DNA of 64,000 nt, taken from positions 62,001 through 126,000 of the forward strand of contig CAJUPO010000003.1 in NCBI GenBank assembly GCA_910588145.1, read 5' to 3'. Source of the stretch: an uncultured Oscillospiraceae bacterium. GTDB taxonomy: Bacteria > Bacillota > Clostridia > Oscillospirales > Ruminococcaceae. Shown piece after piece: positions 17,172 to 25,374 of the stretch (its first letter is position 1; each line of letters starts with the position of its first letter). The position numbers and the translations under genes were made by a program. A model generated the notes under the pieces. The model was not told the DNA's origin. It did not search any database and worked only from the letters and a program-made list of their open reading frames with translations.

Positions 17172-18921
17172 TTTCAAGTTCCTCCTTTGAAAGCTGTGAC
17201 AATGCTATTTCTTTATAAACTTCACAATTTTTCAGAAGCTCACTATGCGTTCCGGCGCCTGCGATTTCACCGTTATCAAGAACAATGATCTGATCAGCGT
17301 CTTTTATAGTTCCGATTCTCTGTGCAACTATTATTGACGTTACATCTGCCGTTTCCCTTTTCAATGCAGACCTGAGTATACGGTCTGTTTTATAATCAAG
17401 TGCAGAAAAGGAATCGTCAAAGATGTAAATTTCAGGTTTACGGCATACTGCTCTTGCAATTGCAAGACGCTGTTTTTGTCCGCCGGAAATATTAGCTCCC
17501 CCCTGAGCTATCAAAGCTTCATACTGATTTTCCATTTTTTCTACAAACTCTGTGCCCTGGGCTATATCAACTGCCTGCCTGATATTCTGTTCAGTATAAC
17601 CGTCAGTTCCATTTTCACCGTAAGCAACGTTTGATGAAACGGTGCCGCTGAACATAACAGCTTTCTGAGGAACATATCCAAGCTTATTGTTCAGTTCTTC
17701 AAGCTTGTATTCCTTAACATTTATACCATCAACCAGTACTTCTCCCTCAGTTGCATCATAGAATCTTGGAATAAGGTTCACAAGAGTTGTTTTTCCGCTT
17801 CCTGTTGAACCTATAAAAGCTACTGTATCGCCTTTTTTAGCTTTAAAATTTATATTTCTGAGCACATAACCTGCTGCGTCAGGATATTTAAAGCTTACAT
17901 TCCTAAATTCAATAGTACCCTCATTTCCTTCGGGAATTTTATTACCGTCAATAATTTTTGGTTTTGTATTAAGAACTTCGTTTAAACGATTAGCTGACAC
18001 CGCAGCTCTCGGAAGCATAATAAATATCATTGTAAGCATTGTAAACGCCATAATTACTTGAATAGCATACGATGAAAAAACAACCATATCAGAAAAAATA
18101 TTAATTTTATTCATCATATCAGCCTTGTTGATAAGGTATGCTCCTATCCAGTAAATAGCAAGCGAAATACCACTCAAAATTATAGTCATACTTGGTGACA
18201 TTATAGACATTACTCTTCCGGTAAAAAGGTGATTTTCAGTAAGTTCTTCATTTGCCTTTTCAAACTTTTTCTGCTGATAATTTTCTGCATTATAAGCTCT
18301 TACAACTCTTATTCCAGTTAGATTTTCACGTGTAACTCTGTTCAGATTATCGTTCAAATTTTGAATAACCTTGAATCTTGGAAGAGCAAAGATAATTACA
18401 ATTGCAATTATAAGCATAAGAAAGGCTACTGCCCCACCGGTTGCAGCGGTCCACTGCCAGCTTTTTCCGAGTATTTTGCATATTGCCCAAACTGCTAATA
18501 TGGGAGCTTTAATCATTACCTGAAGTCCCATTGCAATAAACATTTGTATCTGGGTAATATCATTTGTTGAACGAGTTATAAGGCTTGCAGTTGAAAACCT
18601 ATTTATTTCTTCCATGGAAAAATCAGTAACCTTCTTAAACATAAGCAATCGCAGACGCTGAGCGAATCCTGCTGCAATTTTAGCTGCAAAATATCCGACA
18701 ATTACTGCCATCAGCATACTTCCCACTGCGCATACAAGCATTTTTGCACCCGCTGCTATTACTTCTGAAATTTTACTGCCTTCTGTCTGAATAAGCTTTG
18801 TAATTTCAGACATATAATCAGGAAGCTTTAAATCAAGCCAAACCTGACTGACAATAAATATCATACTTATAGCAATCATTAGCCATTCTTTCTTTTTCAA
18901 ATACCTGAAAATTTTAAGCAT
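17164..18921 (-). CDS. ABC exporter half-transporter with degenerate catalytic site
   Basis: 585 residues: six transmembrane helices (15-305), then Walker A GSTGSGKTT, signature ISGGQ, and a Walker B ending IYIFDDSFSALD, where Asp replaces the catalytic Glu. The switch position reads VAQRIGT, with Gln in place of the H-loop His. These losses mark the inactive nucleotide site of heterodimeric exporters; the partner supplies the active one. The gene lies 32 bases after the MarR gene and overlaps its partner by 8 bases. A GGAGAG site precedes the start. Substrate unknown; regulated by the MarR protein by inference. Confidence 0.94.
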   Translation of the reverse strand: MLKIFRYLKKKEWLMIAISMIFIVSQVWLDLKLPDYMSEITKLIQTEGSKISEVIAAGAKMLVCAVGSMLMAVIVGYFAAKIAAGFAQRLRLLMFKKVTDFSMEEINRFSTASLITRSTNDITQIQMFIAMGLQVMIKAPILAVWAICKILGKSWQWTAATGGAVAFLMLIIAIVIIFALPRFKVIQNLNDNLNRVTRENLTGIRVVRAYNAENYQQKKFEKANEELTENHLFTGRVMSIMSPSMTIILSGISLAIYWIGAYLINKADMMNKINIFSDMVVFSSYAIQVIMAFTMLTMIFIMLPRAAVSANRLNEVLNTKPKIIDGNKIPEGNEGTIEFRNVSFKYPDAAGYVLRNINFKAKKGDTVAFIGSTGSGKTTLVNLIPRFYDATEGEVLVDGINVKEYKLEELNNKLGYVPQKAVMFSGTVSSNVAYGENGTDGYTEQNIRQAVDIAQGTEFVEKMENQYEALIAQGGANISGGQKQRLAIARAVCRKPEIYIFDDSFSALDYKTDRILRSALKRETADVTSIIVAQRIGTIKDADQIIVLDNGEIAGAGTHSELLKNCEVYKEIALSQLSKEELENE

Positions 18922-18953
18922 AAATTATCTCTCCTTTTCTATATACAGAATTT

Positions 18954-19400
18954 TCACTGAACCTCTGAATCAAAGCTTTTTTTCACTTTTCTGATTAAGT
19001 ATAAAAACTCTTCTGCCTCCTTTTCTGTAAGATTTTCAGTGAATTTTTTATTTACATTTACTATGTCTTCTTTTATCATCTTATGGATTTCAAGAGCTTT
19101 GTCAGTAAGAACAATCTTTTTTAATCTTGCGTCATATTCTACGCTTTCTCTTCTTATCAGGTCTTTGTTTTCCATAAGCTTTATTATTTTTGAAACAGTT
19201 GATTTTCTTATGGAAAATGCATTTTCTATATCCCTTTGATATACATCGTGATCCATGTTTTCAAGCAGATAGCCTATTACCCAGCCGTTCGTTCCGGTAA
19301 GATTATCAACATACTTTCTCGTATTCGTATTATCCATATATCTTCTTATTAGATTAGCAAGAATCATGTATTCAAAACAAAATTCATTTTCCTTTTTCAT
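18954..19400 (-). CDS. MarR family regulator of the ABC exporter operon
   Basis: 148 residues. Winged helix-turn-helix: QRDIENAFSIRKSTVSKIIK followed by MENKDLIRRESVEYDARLKKIVLT, the wing with the family's DxR motif. Helical ends allow dimerisation. It is the first gene of the operon with the two exporter subunits. A near-perfect palindrome lies just downstream of the operon's -10 box, so autoregulation is likely. The ribosome site is weak (GTGTGAAATAAAG). Confidence 0.92.
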   Translation of the reverse strand: MKKENEFCFEYMILANLIRRYMDNTNTRKYVDNLTGTNGWVIGYLLENMDHDVYQRDIENAFSIRKSTVSKIIKLMENKDLIRRESVEYDARLKKIVLTDKALEIHKMIKEDIVNVNKKFTENLTEKEAEEFLYLIRKVKKSFDSEVQ

Positions 19401-19437
19401 TTCTTTATTTCACACCCCAAAAAGTTAGTACACAAAC

Positions 19438-19453
19438 AGTAAGCTTGCTAACT
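19438..19453 (-). promoter_or_regulatory. Candidate MarR operator
   Basis: AGTAAGCTTGCTAACT is a 16-bp palindrome with one mismatched pair. It abuts the -10 box (19454-19459) on the downstream side, so bound repressor would cover the transcription start. Confidence 0.6.
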
Positions 19454-19482
19454 ATTATATCACCACTTATTTTTAATGTCAA
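19454..19482 (-). promoter_or_regulatory. Promoter of the marR-ABC exporter operon
   Basis: Minus strand: TTGACA (19482-19477), 17 bases, TATAAT (19459-19454), a perfect consensus. Confidence 0.9.
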
Positions 19483-19855
19483 TATGCAGTAAAGCATTAT
19501 TGTCAATTTGCATAAAAAATCTGTATAACATATTGGAAAATCTTTTATAATTAAAATACGCCTTTTGAATTACAAAAGACGTCTTAGAGATCATCATTAT
19601 TTAGTTATTTTAGGATTTCTGTATTTACGTTCTGTATATACAACATCATACAGTGACCCTGATTCTATCAAAAGACCTATAACACCGTTTGCGTCGTAGA
19701 GTGTCCGGGTCAACAATGAAGCCTATTTTACCACTTATGATATTAGATGTTTATTCATATTCTTGTCCTGTTTTATGAGTCTCACTTTATATATTCTGCT
19801 TTCAGATGAATACAAAACTTTTCGCTTTGTTCATTCTGCAAAACGATCACATATT
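19483..19855. other. Gene-poor stretch with possible gene remnant
   Basis: No long open frame. A minus-strand frame without ATG ends at 19597 and could encode about 35 residues (containing DANGVIGLLIESGSLYDVVY). Another short frame directly after the ABC ATPase gene reads KVLYSSESRIYKVRLIKQD. Both look like decayed coding sequence. A weak hairpin at 19558-19582 (ACGCCTTTTG / CAAAAGACGT) would act as a minus-strand terminator. Confidence 0.35.
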
Positions 19856-20497
19856 TTACCACCCTTTCACCTTAGTCAAAACACCCTTATCCATTTCACA
19901 TACCGTATCGCAGAGAATTTCAATATCCTCTGCTGAATGAGAAGCGATAAGAATAGTTTTACCTTGTTCTTTCAAATTTAAAAGATATTTGCGCATATCC
20001 GCAACGCCGTCTTTATCAAGACCGTTCATTGGCTCGTCGAGAATAAGCAAATCGGGATTTTCCATAATTGCCTGAGCAAGTCCTAATCTCTGTCTCATAC
20101 CAAGAGAATACTTCTTCACGTGACGTTTAAGATCAGGATCAAGACCAACCATTTGCATTGTATTACGAATCTTTTCTTTATCAATTTTCCTGTTAAGATC
20201 GGCAAGCAGTTTAAGATTACGATACCCCGAATAATAAGGAATAAATCCCGGCGTTTCAATAATAATTCCCACTGAATTCGGAAAATCGCATTCCTTTCCG
20301 ATTTGTTTATTAGCAACAAAAATTGTTCCCTCAGTAGGCTTTATAAATCCGCAGATACATTTCATAAGTATTGTTTTTCCGCTGCCATTTCTTCCTATAA
20401 GTCCGTGTATTTTCCCTTTTTCAAAGTTAATGTTAATTTCTTTTAGTATTTCCGCTTTCTTTATTTTAAGTGATAATTTATTAATTCTTATCATCAT
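19856..20497 (-). CDS. ABC transporter ATP-binding protein
   Basis: 213 residues. Walker A IGRNGSGKTI, Q-loop region VGIIIETPGFIPYYSG, signature YSLGMRQRLGLAQAI (LSGGQ replaced by YSLGM as in drug/antibiotic ABC-2 ATPases), Walker B LLILDEPMNGLD and IASHSAEDIE. The start overlaps the upstream permease stop by one base (TAATG). It is shorter than usual for this group and ends in KVKGW; the following DNA carries possible coding remnants, so the C-terminus may have been lost. Works with the two membrane proteins encoded upstream. Confidence 0.92.
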   Translation of the reverse strand: MMIRINKLSLKIKKAEILKEININFEKGKIHGLIGRNGSGKTILMKCICGFIKPTEGTIFVANKQIGKECDFPNSVGIIIETPGFIPYYSGYRNLKLLADLNRKIDKEKIRNTMQMVGLDPDLKRHVKKYSLGMRQRLGLAQAIMENPDLLILDEPMNGLDKDGVADMRKYLLNLKEQGKTILIASHSAEDIEILCDTVCEMDKGVLTKVKGW

Positions 20498-21360
20498 TAA
20501 CTCACCTGTTCTATATTTGTAAATTGAAGTTTTTTCAGCGCCATAAAATTACCGATCAAGAGTGCTGTTATTATAATTGCAAAATACAGATAAGATCTTA
20601 TTATCGGTATGACAGGCTCACTGAGAATCTCTGTATAATGAAGCCATACAATTGTGTTTGCCATAGGAAAATGCCACATCGCATCAGTTTTGAGAGAGCA
20701 AGTTGCCACACCAAGTCCTATAATCGTAAATACTGCAAATACTCCTGCTGATTTTATACTCATCAACTTGAAAAGATAGAGTATAAGCACAAGCACAAAA
20801 AGATATGCACTCATGAGTAAAAAGGTCTGCAATACAGATGTAATAAGAGGTATCTGATTATAGAGATTTGACGGCAGAAGCTCAGATGCAAAGCTATTGT
20901 ATTCATTTGGAAAACGTGAAGCATACAGACGTACAGTTTCGCTCCATTCAATGTGAAATTCTCCTTTTGACGTTGCTATGCTGACTATAAGTAGTGTTCC
21001 CATGTATGAAAATATTGCAGATATAATGAACAACAATTGACCTAGAAACCAGTTGATTTTTCCGGTTCTCTGAACAAAAAGCAGGGTATTTCCACTTATT
21101 ATCGGATAATCGCTTATGAGAACAAGAAATACACAAGGCATCAACAAAACGAGGATTCCTGAATTTCCGATAGCCACGAACGGCTCGAATACTGTAATCG
21201 GGACGCTCATCTTTTCAGCACGCTCAAGGAGAGGTTCAACCGCAAGAGTTCGCATAAAAATAAATAAAATACCAACGATTAGTATTCGAGGATTTGTAAT
21301 CCAACGTATATATTCAGAACGTGCAATCGAAAGGACAGAAAAGAATCGTGATTTATTCAC
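20497..21360 (-). CDS. ABC-2 type permease subunit
   Basis: 287 residues from a GTG at 21360, which has GGAGG 9 bases upstream; the TTG at 21369 is too close. About six hydrophobic segments, including ILVLLMPCVFLVLI, LLFIISAIFSYMGTLLIVS, AYLFVLVLILYLF and a final YFAIIITALLIGNF, are typical of ABC-2 membrane subunits. It overlaps the upstream permease by 8 bases and the ATPase by one, a tight operon. Substrate unknown; bacteriocin-immunity or peptide export are possible roles. Confidence 0.82.
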   Translation of the reverse strand: MNKSRFFSVLSIARSEYIRWITNPRILIVGILFIFMRTLAVEPLLERAEKMSVPITVFEPFVAIGNSGILVLLMPCVFLVLISDYPIISGNTLLFVQRTGKINWFLGQLLFIISAIFSYMGTLLIVSIATSKGEFHIEWSETVRLYASRFPNEYNSFASELLPSNLYNQIPLITSVLQTFLLMSAYLFVLVLILYLFKLMSIKSAGVFAVFTIIGLGVATCSLKTDAMWHFPMANTIVWLHYTEILSEPVIPIIRSYLYFAIIITALLIGNFMALKKLQFTNIEQVS

Positions 21361-22246
21361 CGCAGTCAAACCTCCTTCTCTGAATTATCATATAGAATAG
21401 AAAAGCAATAACAACAAGTCCGCCATTATACAGAAGTATCAGTTTTTTGTCGGATGACTCAAATAAATTTAAAACCGCATCAGGAGCAATTATATTAATA
21501 AATCTGCCAAGTTTTTCGTTTGGATTTTCAAAATTGCTCCACGCTTTTGAGCTGAGTTTAACACATGTTTGAGTCACAGCATATTTAAAGAAAAACGGAA
21601 TGCACATTACAAGATATTTATTTTTGGTTATGCAAGTTAGTACTATCGCCGGAACAGTTGCAATAGCTCCATAAATAAACATTTCAACATATTTAATGAG
21701 CAAAATGCCAATATACCTATCATCTGCTACATTAGAATAAGTGTAAGAAAGTATTTCCTTGTACATATTTTGCGATTCAATAGTATATTCGTTGATATTT
21801 GGAAACAGAACATATACAAGTCCCGTAAAAATAATGTACCCAAGCATTACAGCAAGCCCACCACTGATACATGCTGTCAGAAATTTTGAGGTGTAAAAGC
21901 TAAACTTCGATGAACGGAATATAGCGTTTCTCACAGCTTTTGATTCACATTCATCACAGATAAGCGGAATAAACGCAAAAGCCGAAATTATTGGAATAGA
22001 CATTGAAAGCCAGCTGCCTGAACCTTTTAACATAACATTTATCGAACAAAAATCAATGCTTTCTAACATAAACGTATAATTGAATTTCGTCAGTGAATGT
22101 ATTACTGAATACATATCATCAGTCAAACTGTCACGATAAATTCCGGAACAAAAACATAACACTATCATAAATGCAGTACAAATATAAAATCCATAGTTTG
22201 TAAATATCATTTTAAGATTTGTTTTAATACTCATTACCGTTTTCAT
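21353..22246 (-). CDS. ABC-2 type permease subunit
   Basis: 297 residues from the ATG at 22246 (GGAG 10 bases upstream); the in-frame TTG at 22255 is less likely. Helices include YGFYICTAFMIVLCFCSG near the start, SMSIPIISAFAFIPLICDE, a central GGLAVMLGYIIFTGLVYVLF and a last segment LYNGGLVVIAFLFYMIIQ. It is the first gene of the ABC operon and lies just downstream of a short inverted-repeat element (22296-22458) that separates it from a lipoprotein gene. Confidence 0.82.
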   Translation of the reverse strand: MKTVMSIKTNLKMIFTNYGFYICTAFMIVLCFCSGIYRDSLTDDMYSVIHSLTKFNYTFMLESIDFCSINVMLKGSGSWLSMSIPIISAFAFIPLICDECESKAVRNAIFRSSKFSFYTSKFLTACISGGLAVMLGYIIFTGLVYVLFPNINEYTIESQNMYKEILSYTYSNVADDRYIGILLIKYVEMFIYGAIATVPAIVLTCITKNKYLVMCIPFFFKYAVTQTCVKLSSKAWSNFENPNEKLGRFINIIAPDAVLNLFESSDKKLILLYNGGLVVIAFLFYMIIQRRRFDCGE

Positions 22247-22295
22247 ATTAAACAATCTCCTTACTAATTTTCAAGATTATATGTGTATAAACGAA

Positions 22296-22458
22296 TTAGA
22301 GCGTGTTCAAATAAAATAAGTTAAACGTGTTTTTGGCTGGTTGGTCACTAATTTGGTTAAAACTCCTCGCCGTGAATGAGCATGTTTACGGAATTTTTTG
22401 TTATTGGTAATAACAGGATCAAAAATCTACATAATCCTTTTACTTGAACACGCTCTAA
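22296..22458. mobile_element. MITE-like element, 163 bp with 15-bp terminal inverted repeats
   Basis: TTAGAGCGTGTTCAA at 22296-22310 is repeated inverted as TTGAACACGCTCTAA at 22444-22458 without mismatch, and pairing extends ~5 more bases with one mismatch. If the element proper begins at GAGCG, a TA dinucleotide flanks both ends, as for IS630/Tc1-type or some IS5-group insertions. The interior has no open frame and contains a smaller inverted repeat (GTTATT/AATAAC). It is therefore non-autonomous. Confidence 0.75.
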
Positions 22459-22474
22459 AAAATTTGTTACCACA

Positions 22475-23704
22475 TCAATAAGTATAGTAATCAAATTCTT
22501 TATTAATTGCATTTACGTACATTACATAATTCAAATTATCATTTGTATTTAAAGATTGAATCCTCCAGACAGGATATACACTTAGATTGGTTTCTTCTTC
22601 ATTTGTATAGTAAGAAAGATACTTTAATTCACAAGAACTAACCTCGAATGGAACGTTTGAAGATAAAGAAGCAGAACAAATTTTCATCGCTTCTACAGGA
22701 GATATTATTTTAGTGTATTCTTTTGTGTCATCTATATCGTAATTTCTTTCATAATCATTGTAATTATTAATTTTATCCGAACTTAACACAAATGCCACAC
22801 CAGGCATTAAATTGTAATTTTTTCTGTCTTGCTTTGAATTTGATATTTCAGTAAAAGAGCCGTCTGTATCTGTTCTATAAGTATCGAATTGTACTCCTTT
22901 ATATAAACAGGTAACATTGAAGCTCAATCCATATAAATCATCATCCATTTCAATTGCTTTTGCAGCACACACGGCAGGTTTCAATTCTTCATTTGAATTA
23001 AAACTGAGATTATCAGAAATATATTTTTCTACATTTGCTGCACAATTATTTATAGAAATTTTTTTATCTAAGAGTTTATATTCATCATTATAATCCGAAT
23101 TATTGTACTTTTTTTCGATTTCGTGATTGTCTGTAGCGAAATATATACCTGCACATTCACTCTCTATTTTATCAAGGCTTTGGGCTTTTCCGTCATTCAG
23201 AATATGCATCGAACCATAAGGTTTTAACTCAAGGTAATAATCACAGCAGCCTAATACATAAGTATTTATATCTTTTATATCCTGATTCAAATAATCGGAT
23301 AATAACGGTAATGAGTCTGGATAGGATAAACTTGAATTTCGTTGTATACTGTCAGAAATAAAGCGCAGGTCGGTTTCCAGATTTACCTGTTCATCAATAA
23401 TACCAGGAATAATATTATCCAAATATTTTTTTATATCTTCCGATGCTAAATTAGTTTTTTGATTTAATGTAAAAGTAAATACACTTTCAGTATTTGGGAT
23501 GTTTACAGAAAATGTATCAGTTAGTACTATATTCTCATATTTTGCGCGTTCTATTTCATTCTCAAATTTTGATGAATTTACCGCAAGTTCTGATATACTG
23601 ATTTGTTCATCAGTTGTTGCGTTTTCATTTGAAGAATTGAACTTATTTGAGCATCCTGTTATAAAAACTAAAGATACAATTAAACATATAAAAATGCGTT
23701 TCAT
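22475..23704 (-). CDS. Lipoprotein of unknown function
   Basis: 409 residues from the ATG at 23704; the longer frame to 23752 reads through a hairpin and lacks a ribosome site. The signal sequence MKRIFICLIVSLVFITGCS has a lipobox (FITGC), so the protein should be lipid-anchored outside the membrane. The mature part is acidic and hydrophilic with a Ser/Asn-rich stalk and a C-terminal part (YPVWRIQSLNTNDNLNYVM) recalling YycH/YycI-like or PepSY-like folds, which is only an impression. It precedes the ABC permease operon on the same strand with the MITE between. Confidence 0.8.
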   Translation of the reverse strand: MKRIFICLIVSLVFITGCSNKFNSSNENATTDEQISISELAVNSSKFENEIERAKYENIVLTDTFSVNIPNTESVFTFTLNQKTNLASEDIKKYLDNIIPGIIDEQVNLETDLRFISDSIQRNSSLSYPDSLPLLSDYLNQDIKDINTYVLGCCDYYLELKPYGSMHILNDGKAQSLDKIESECAGIYFATDNHEIEKKYNNSDYNDEYKLLDKKISINNCAANVEKYISDNLSFNSNEELKPAVCAAKAIEMDDDLYGLSFNVTCLYKGVQFDTYRTDTDGSFTEISNSKQDRKNYNLMPGVAFVLSSDKINNYNDYERNYDIDDTKEYTKIISPVEAMKICSASLSSNVPFEVSSCELKYLSYYTNEEETNLSVYPVWRIQSLNTNDNLNYVMYVNAINKEFDYYTY

Positions 23705-23740
23705 AGCTTTCTCGCTTTCTTTAACTATATGAATTATAAT

Positions 23741-23789
23741 ATGACACCTCACAAATCTTATTATGAAATAAAGATTTTAGAGATGTCAT
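23741..23789 (-). terminator. Long imperfect hairpin between secreted protein and lipoprotein genes
   Basis: ATGACACCTC...AAATCTT pairs with AAGATTT...GAGATGTCAT across 49 bases with few mismatches. It lies after the small secreted protein gene and before the lipoprotein start. Confidence 0.55.
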
Positions 23790-23845
23790 ATTAAATACCA
23801 CTTTCCAAGAGTGAGAAAAAATTTTACCCACCCGACTGTTAATTA

Positions 23846-24232
23846 TTAAGGATAGCCAACAGTGCCATTAGCATCACAAGTTGAAGAACCAGTTGCATAG
23901 AACTTAAATGTAACATTATCACCAGTAGCAGAGCTATATTTAGTTCCTGAATATCCAGTTGTTGTGATATCGTAATTTATTCCTGGGGCTGTTACATTTA
24001 CTTTTCTGTTATTTGAACCTGTAATACTTGAACAATAAGTTTTATAACCGCCACCATAGGTGTAAATAGTACAATATGCTGTTGGGTTTACATTACCAGG
24101 TGCACCATAGACATAATATACGTCCCAAGAACTTTTGCTTGTATAAGCACTTGCGCTCATACCAACTGAACCAACAGCAAGAGTTGCCACTGCCATAACC
24201 GCAGCTGTGAGTTTTTTAAAAGTCTTTTTCAT
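23846..24232 (-). CDS. Small secreted protein of unknown function
   Basis: 128 residues. The first ~29 residues are a classic signal peptide (KKLTAAVMAVATLAVGSVG, then MSASA-Y cleavage site). The mature ~99 residues are rich in Tyr, Gly, Ser and Thr with three cysteines (YCTIY, YCSSI, STCDANG) and read like a beta-sandwich domain (GDNVTFKFYATGSS). No catalytic motif seen. It lies between the agrB1-agrD pair and the lipoprotein, all on the minus strand. Its composition suggests an extracellular or surface role. Confidence 0.78.
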   Translation of the reverse strand: MKKTFKKLTAAVMAVATLAVGSVGMSASAYTSKSSWDVYYVYGAPGNVNPTAYCTIYTYGGGYKTYCSSITGSNNRKVNVTAPGINYDITTTGYSGTKYSSATGDNVTFKFYATGSSTCDANGTVGYP

Positions 24233-24420
24233 AAAAAATTCTTCCTATTTTTAACATATTTTTTATTGTTTGAAGCAATATAATGTTTTTGCCATAATGA
24301 TAAATTGCTTTCCTAAATAGATAACAATTTATTTTAACATTAAACAGCTTCTTGTAATACTGACCACAATACATATGTATTTATTATAAAACTGAATAAT
24401 GTATTTGACTGCTTTTAACC

Positions 24421-24561
24421 TTACTTCTTCAGCTTTTTTAATGCTTCCGGTTCTTTAGGCTGATGACAGCCGGCTGCTGAAGTTGAGCCTGCAGCCTTTA
24501 CTGCTGCATATTTACTGCACGCAGCAAGCTTTTCCAGAAAAGATTTTTTAATCTTTTTCAT
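24421..24561 (-). CDS. agrD: AgrD-like cyclic lactone autoinducer peptide precursor
   Basis: 46 residues, found by reading the strand beyond the agrB1 stop. An amphipathic basic leader (MKKIKKSFLEKLAACSKYAA) is followed by GSTSAAGCHQPKEPEALKK. The QPKxPEAL segment matches the C-terminal recognition part of AgrD peptides in Clostridia. The start lies inside the last codons of agrB1 (14-base overlap) with AAGGAGG 8 bases upstream. Unusually the only C-terminal Cys (residue 32) is followed by just one residue before QPK, leaving little room for the usual five-residue thiolactone ring; the ring register is unclear. Confidence 0.82.
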   Translation of the reverse strand: MKKIKKSFLEKLAACSKYAAVKAAGSTSAAGCHQPKEPEALKKLKK

Positions 24562-25144
24562 TATAATTTCCTCCTTTTATTATTTTTAAAATTGCAATAA
24601 ATACAGCTACTGCCAACAGAGTAAATACCATTAGTACAGATGTTTGTTTGTATGACTTAAGCATCAGGCAGCTTGCAATGGATACTAAAACTACAAGACA
24701 AATACTTATACTACGTTTACTTTTTTCCTTATTGCTATCCATTGGGTCATTATCTTCTGCAACCGGGGTATAACGCCATATTATTAAAATTGACAACATT
24801 AATAATAGAATATGTATTGAAATTGTATAGTTATTTACTGATACAGTCATATGAGTAAACCCTAATACAAGACAAGCCATACTTGAAAATACCAGATTAT
24901 AATTTAAATGAGATTTGATATTAAACCCGCTGGTAGATAGCTTTATTACTGCAAACAGAAAAAAGAATATTACAGATAAGAAAAACATCTGAAACACTAA
25001 CCCAATTAAAACAGTAACAGAAAGTCTTATTAAAGCCGATATAGATATTTCCAATCTATTTTTATAAATTTCAAGGTCATCAGCATAAATTATTTTTTTT
25101 CGACATAAAAACATAGATATTCTTTTACTTAATTCAGAAATCAT
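24548..25144 (-). CDS. agrB: AgrB-like protein lacking catalytic His and Cys
   Basis: 198 residues from the ATG at 25144 (AGGTGA upstream). Six hydrophobic segments and overall match to AgrB, the membrane endopeptidase that trims and cyclises AgrD. Aligned with the second copy in this window (38942-39541), the catalytic segment TGGYHARSYFRC becomes TSGFNIKSHLNY: His75 is Asn and Cys82 is Tyr. The DNA reads cleanly, so this is not a frameshift. Peptide cleavage by this copy is therefore unlikely. Its gene overlaps agrD, and its promoter carries the paired repeats at 25196-25225. Confidence 0.88.
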   Translation of the reverse strand: MISELSKRISMFLCRKKIIYADDLEIYKNRLEISISALIRLSVTVLIGLVFQMFFLSVIFFFLFAVIKLSTSGFNIKSHLNYNLVFSSMACLVLGFTHMTVSVNNYTISIHILLLMLSILIIWRYTPVAEDNDPMDSNKEKSKRSISICLVVLVSIASCLMLKSYKQTSVLMVFTLLAVAVFIAILKIIKGGNYNEKD

Positions 25145-25161
25145 TTTTCTCACCTAAGTTA

Positions 25162-25225
25162 ATGATATCCCTATTTTTGCCAAAAGTCAATATAAAATCC
25201 CCCAACGCAGATTTTTAATCCCCCA
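25162..25225 (-). promoter_or_regulatory. agrB1-agrD promoter with tandem LytTR-like boxes
   Basis: On the minus strand two copies of TGGGGGATT (25225-25217 and 25204-25196) are separated by 12 bases (period 21). Five bases later comes TTGACT (25190-25185), 17 bases, TATCAT (25167-25162). AgrA/LytTR regulators bind 9-bp direct repeats with 12-13 base spacers just upstream of weak -35 boxes. The same unit occurs at 30479-30542 and 48627-48690. Confidence 0.7.
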
Positions 25226-25314
25226 TGTTAGAAAAAATCCTTTAATTATATTATTAGGTTTGATCTTTTAATTACAATTTCCATAATTTCCACTAAAATA
25301 ATTTTATATAAACA

Positions 25315-25359
25315 CAAAAAATCCCCCGAAAAAACCTATATACGGTCTTTCCAGGGGAC
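25315..25359 (-). terminator. rpsB-tsf operon terminator
   Basis: Long minus-strand stem: TCCCC plus GGAAAGACC pairs with GGTTTTTTC plus GGGGA around a 7-base loop, followed by TTTTTTG. Confidence 0.88.
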
Positions 25360-25374
25360 AATATTCTTTTAAAA

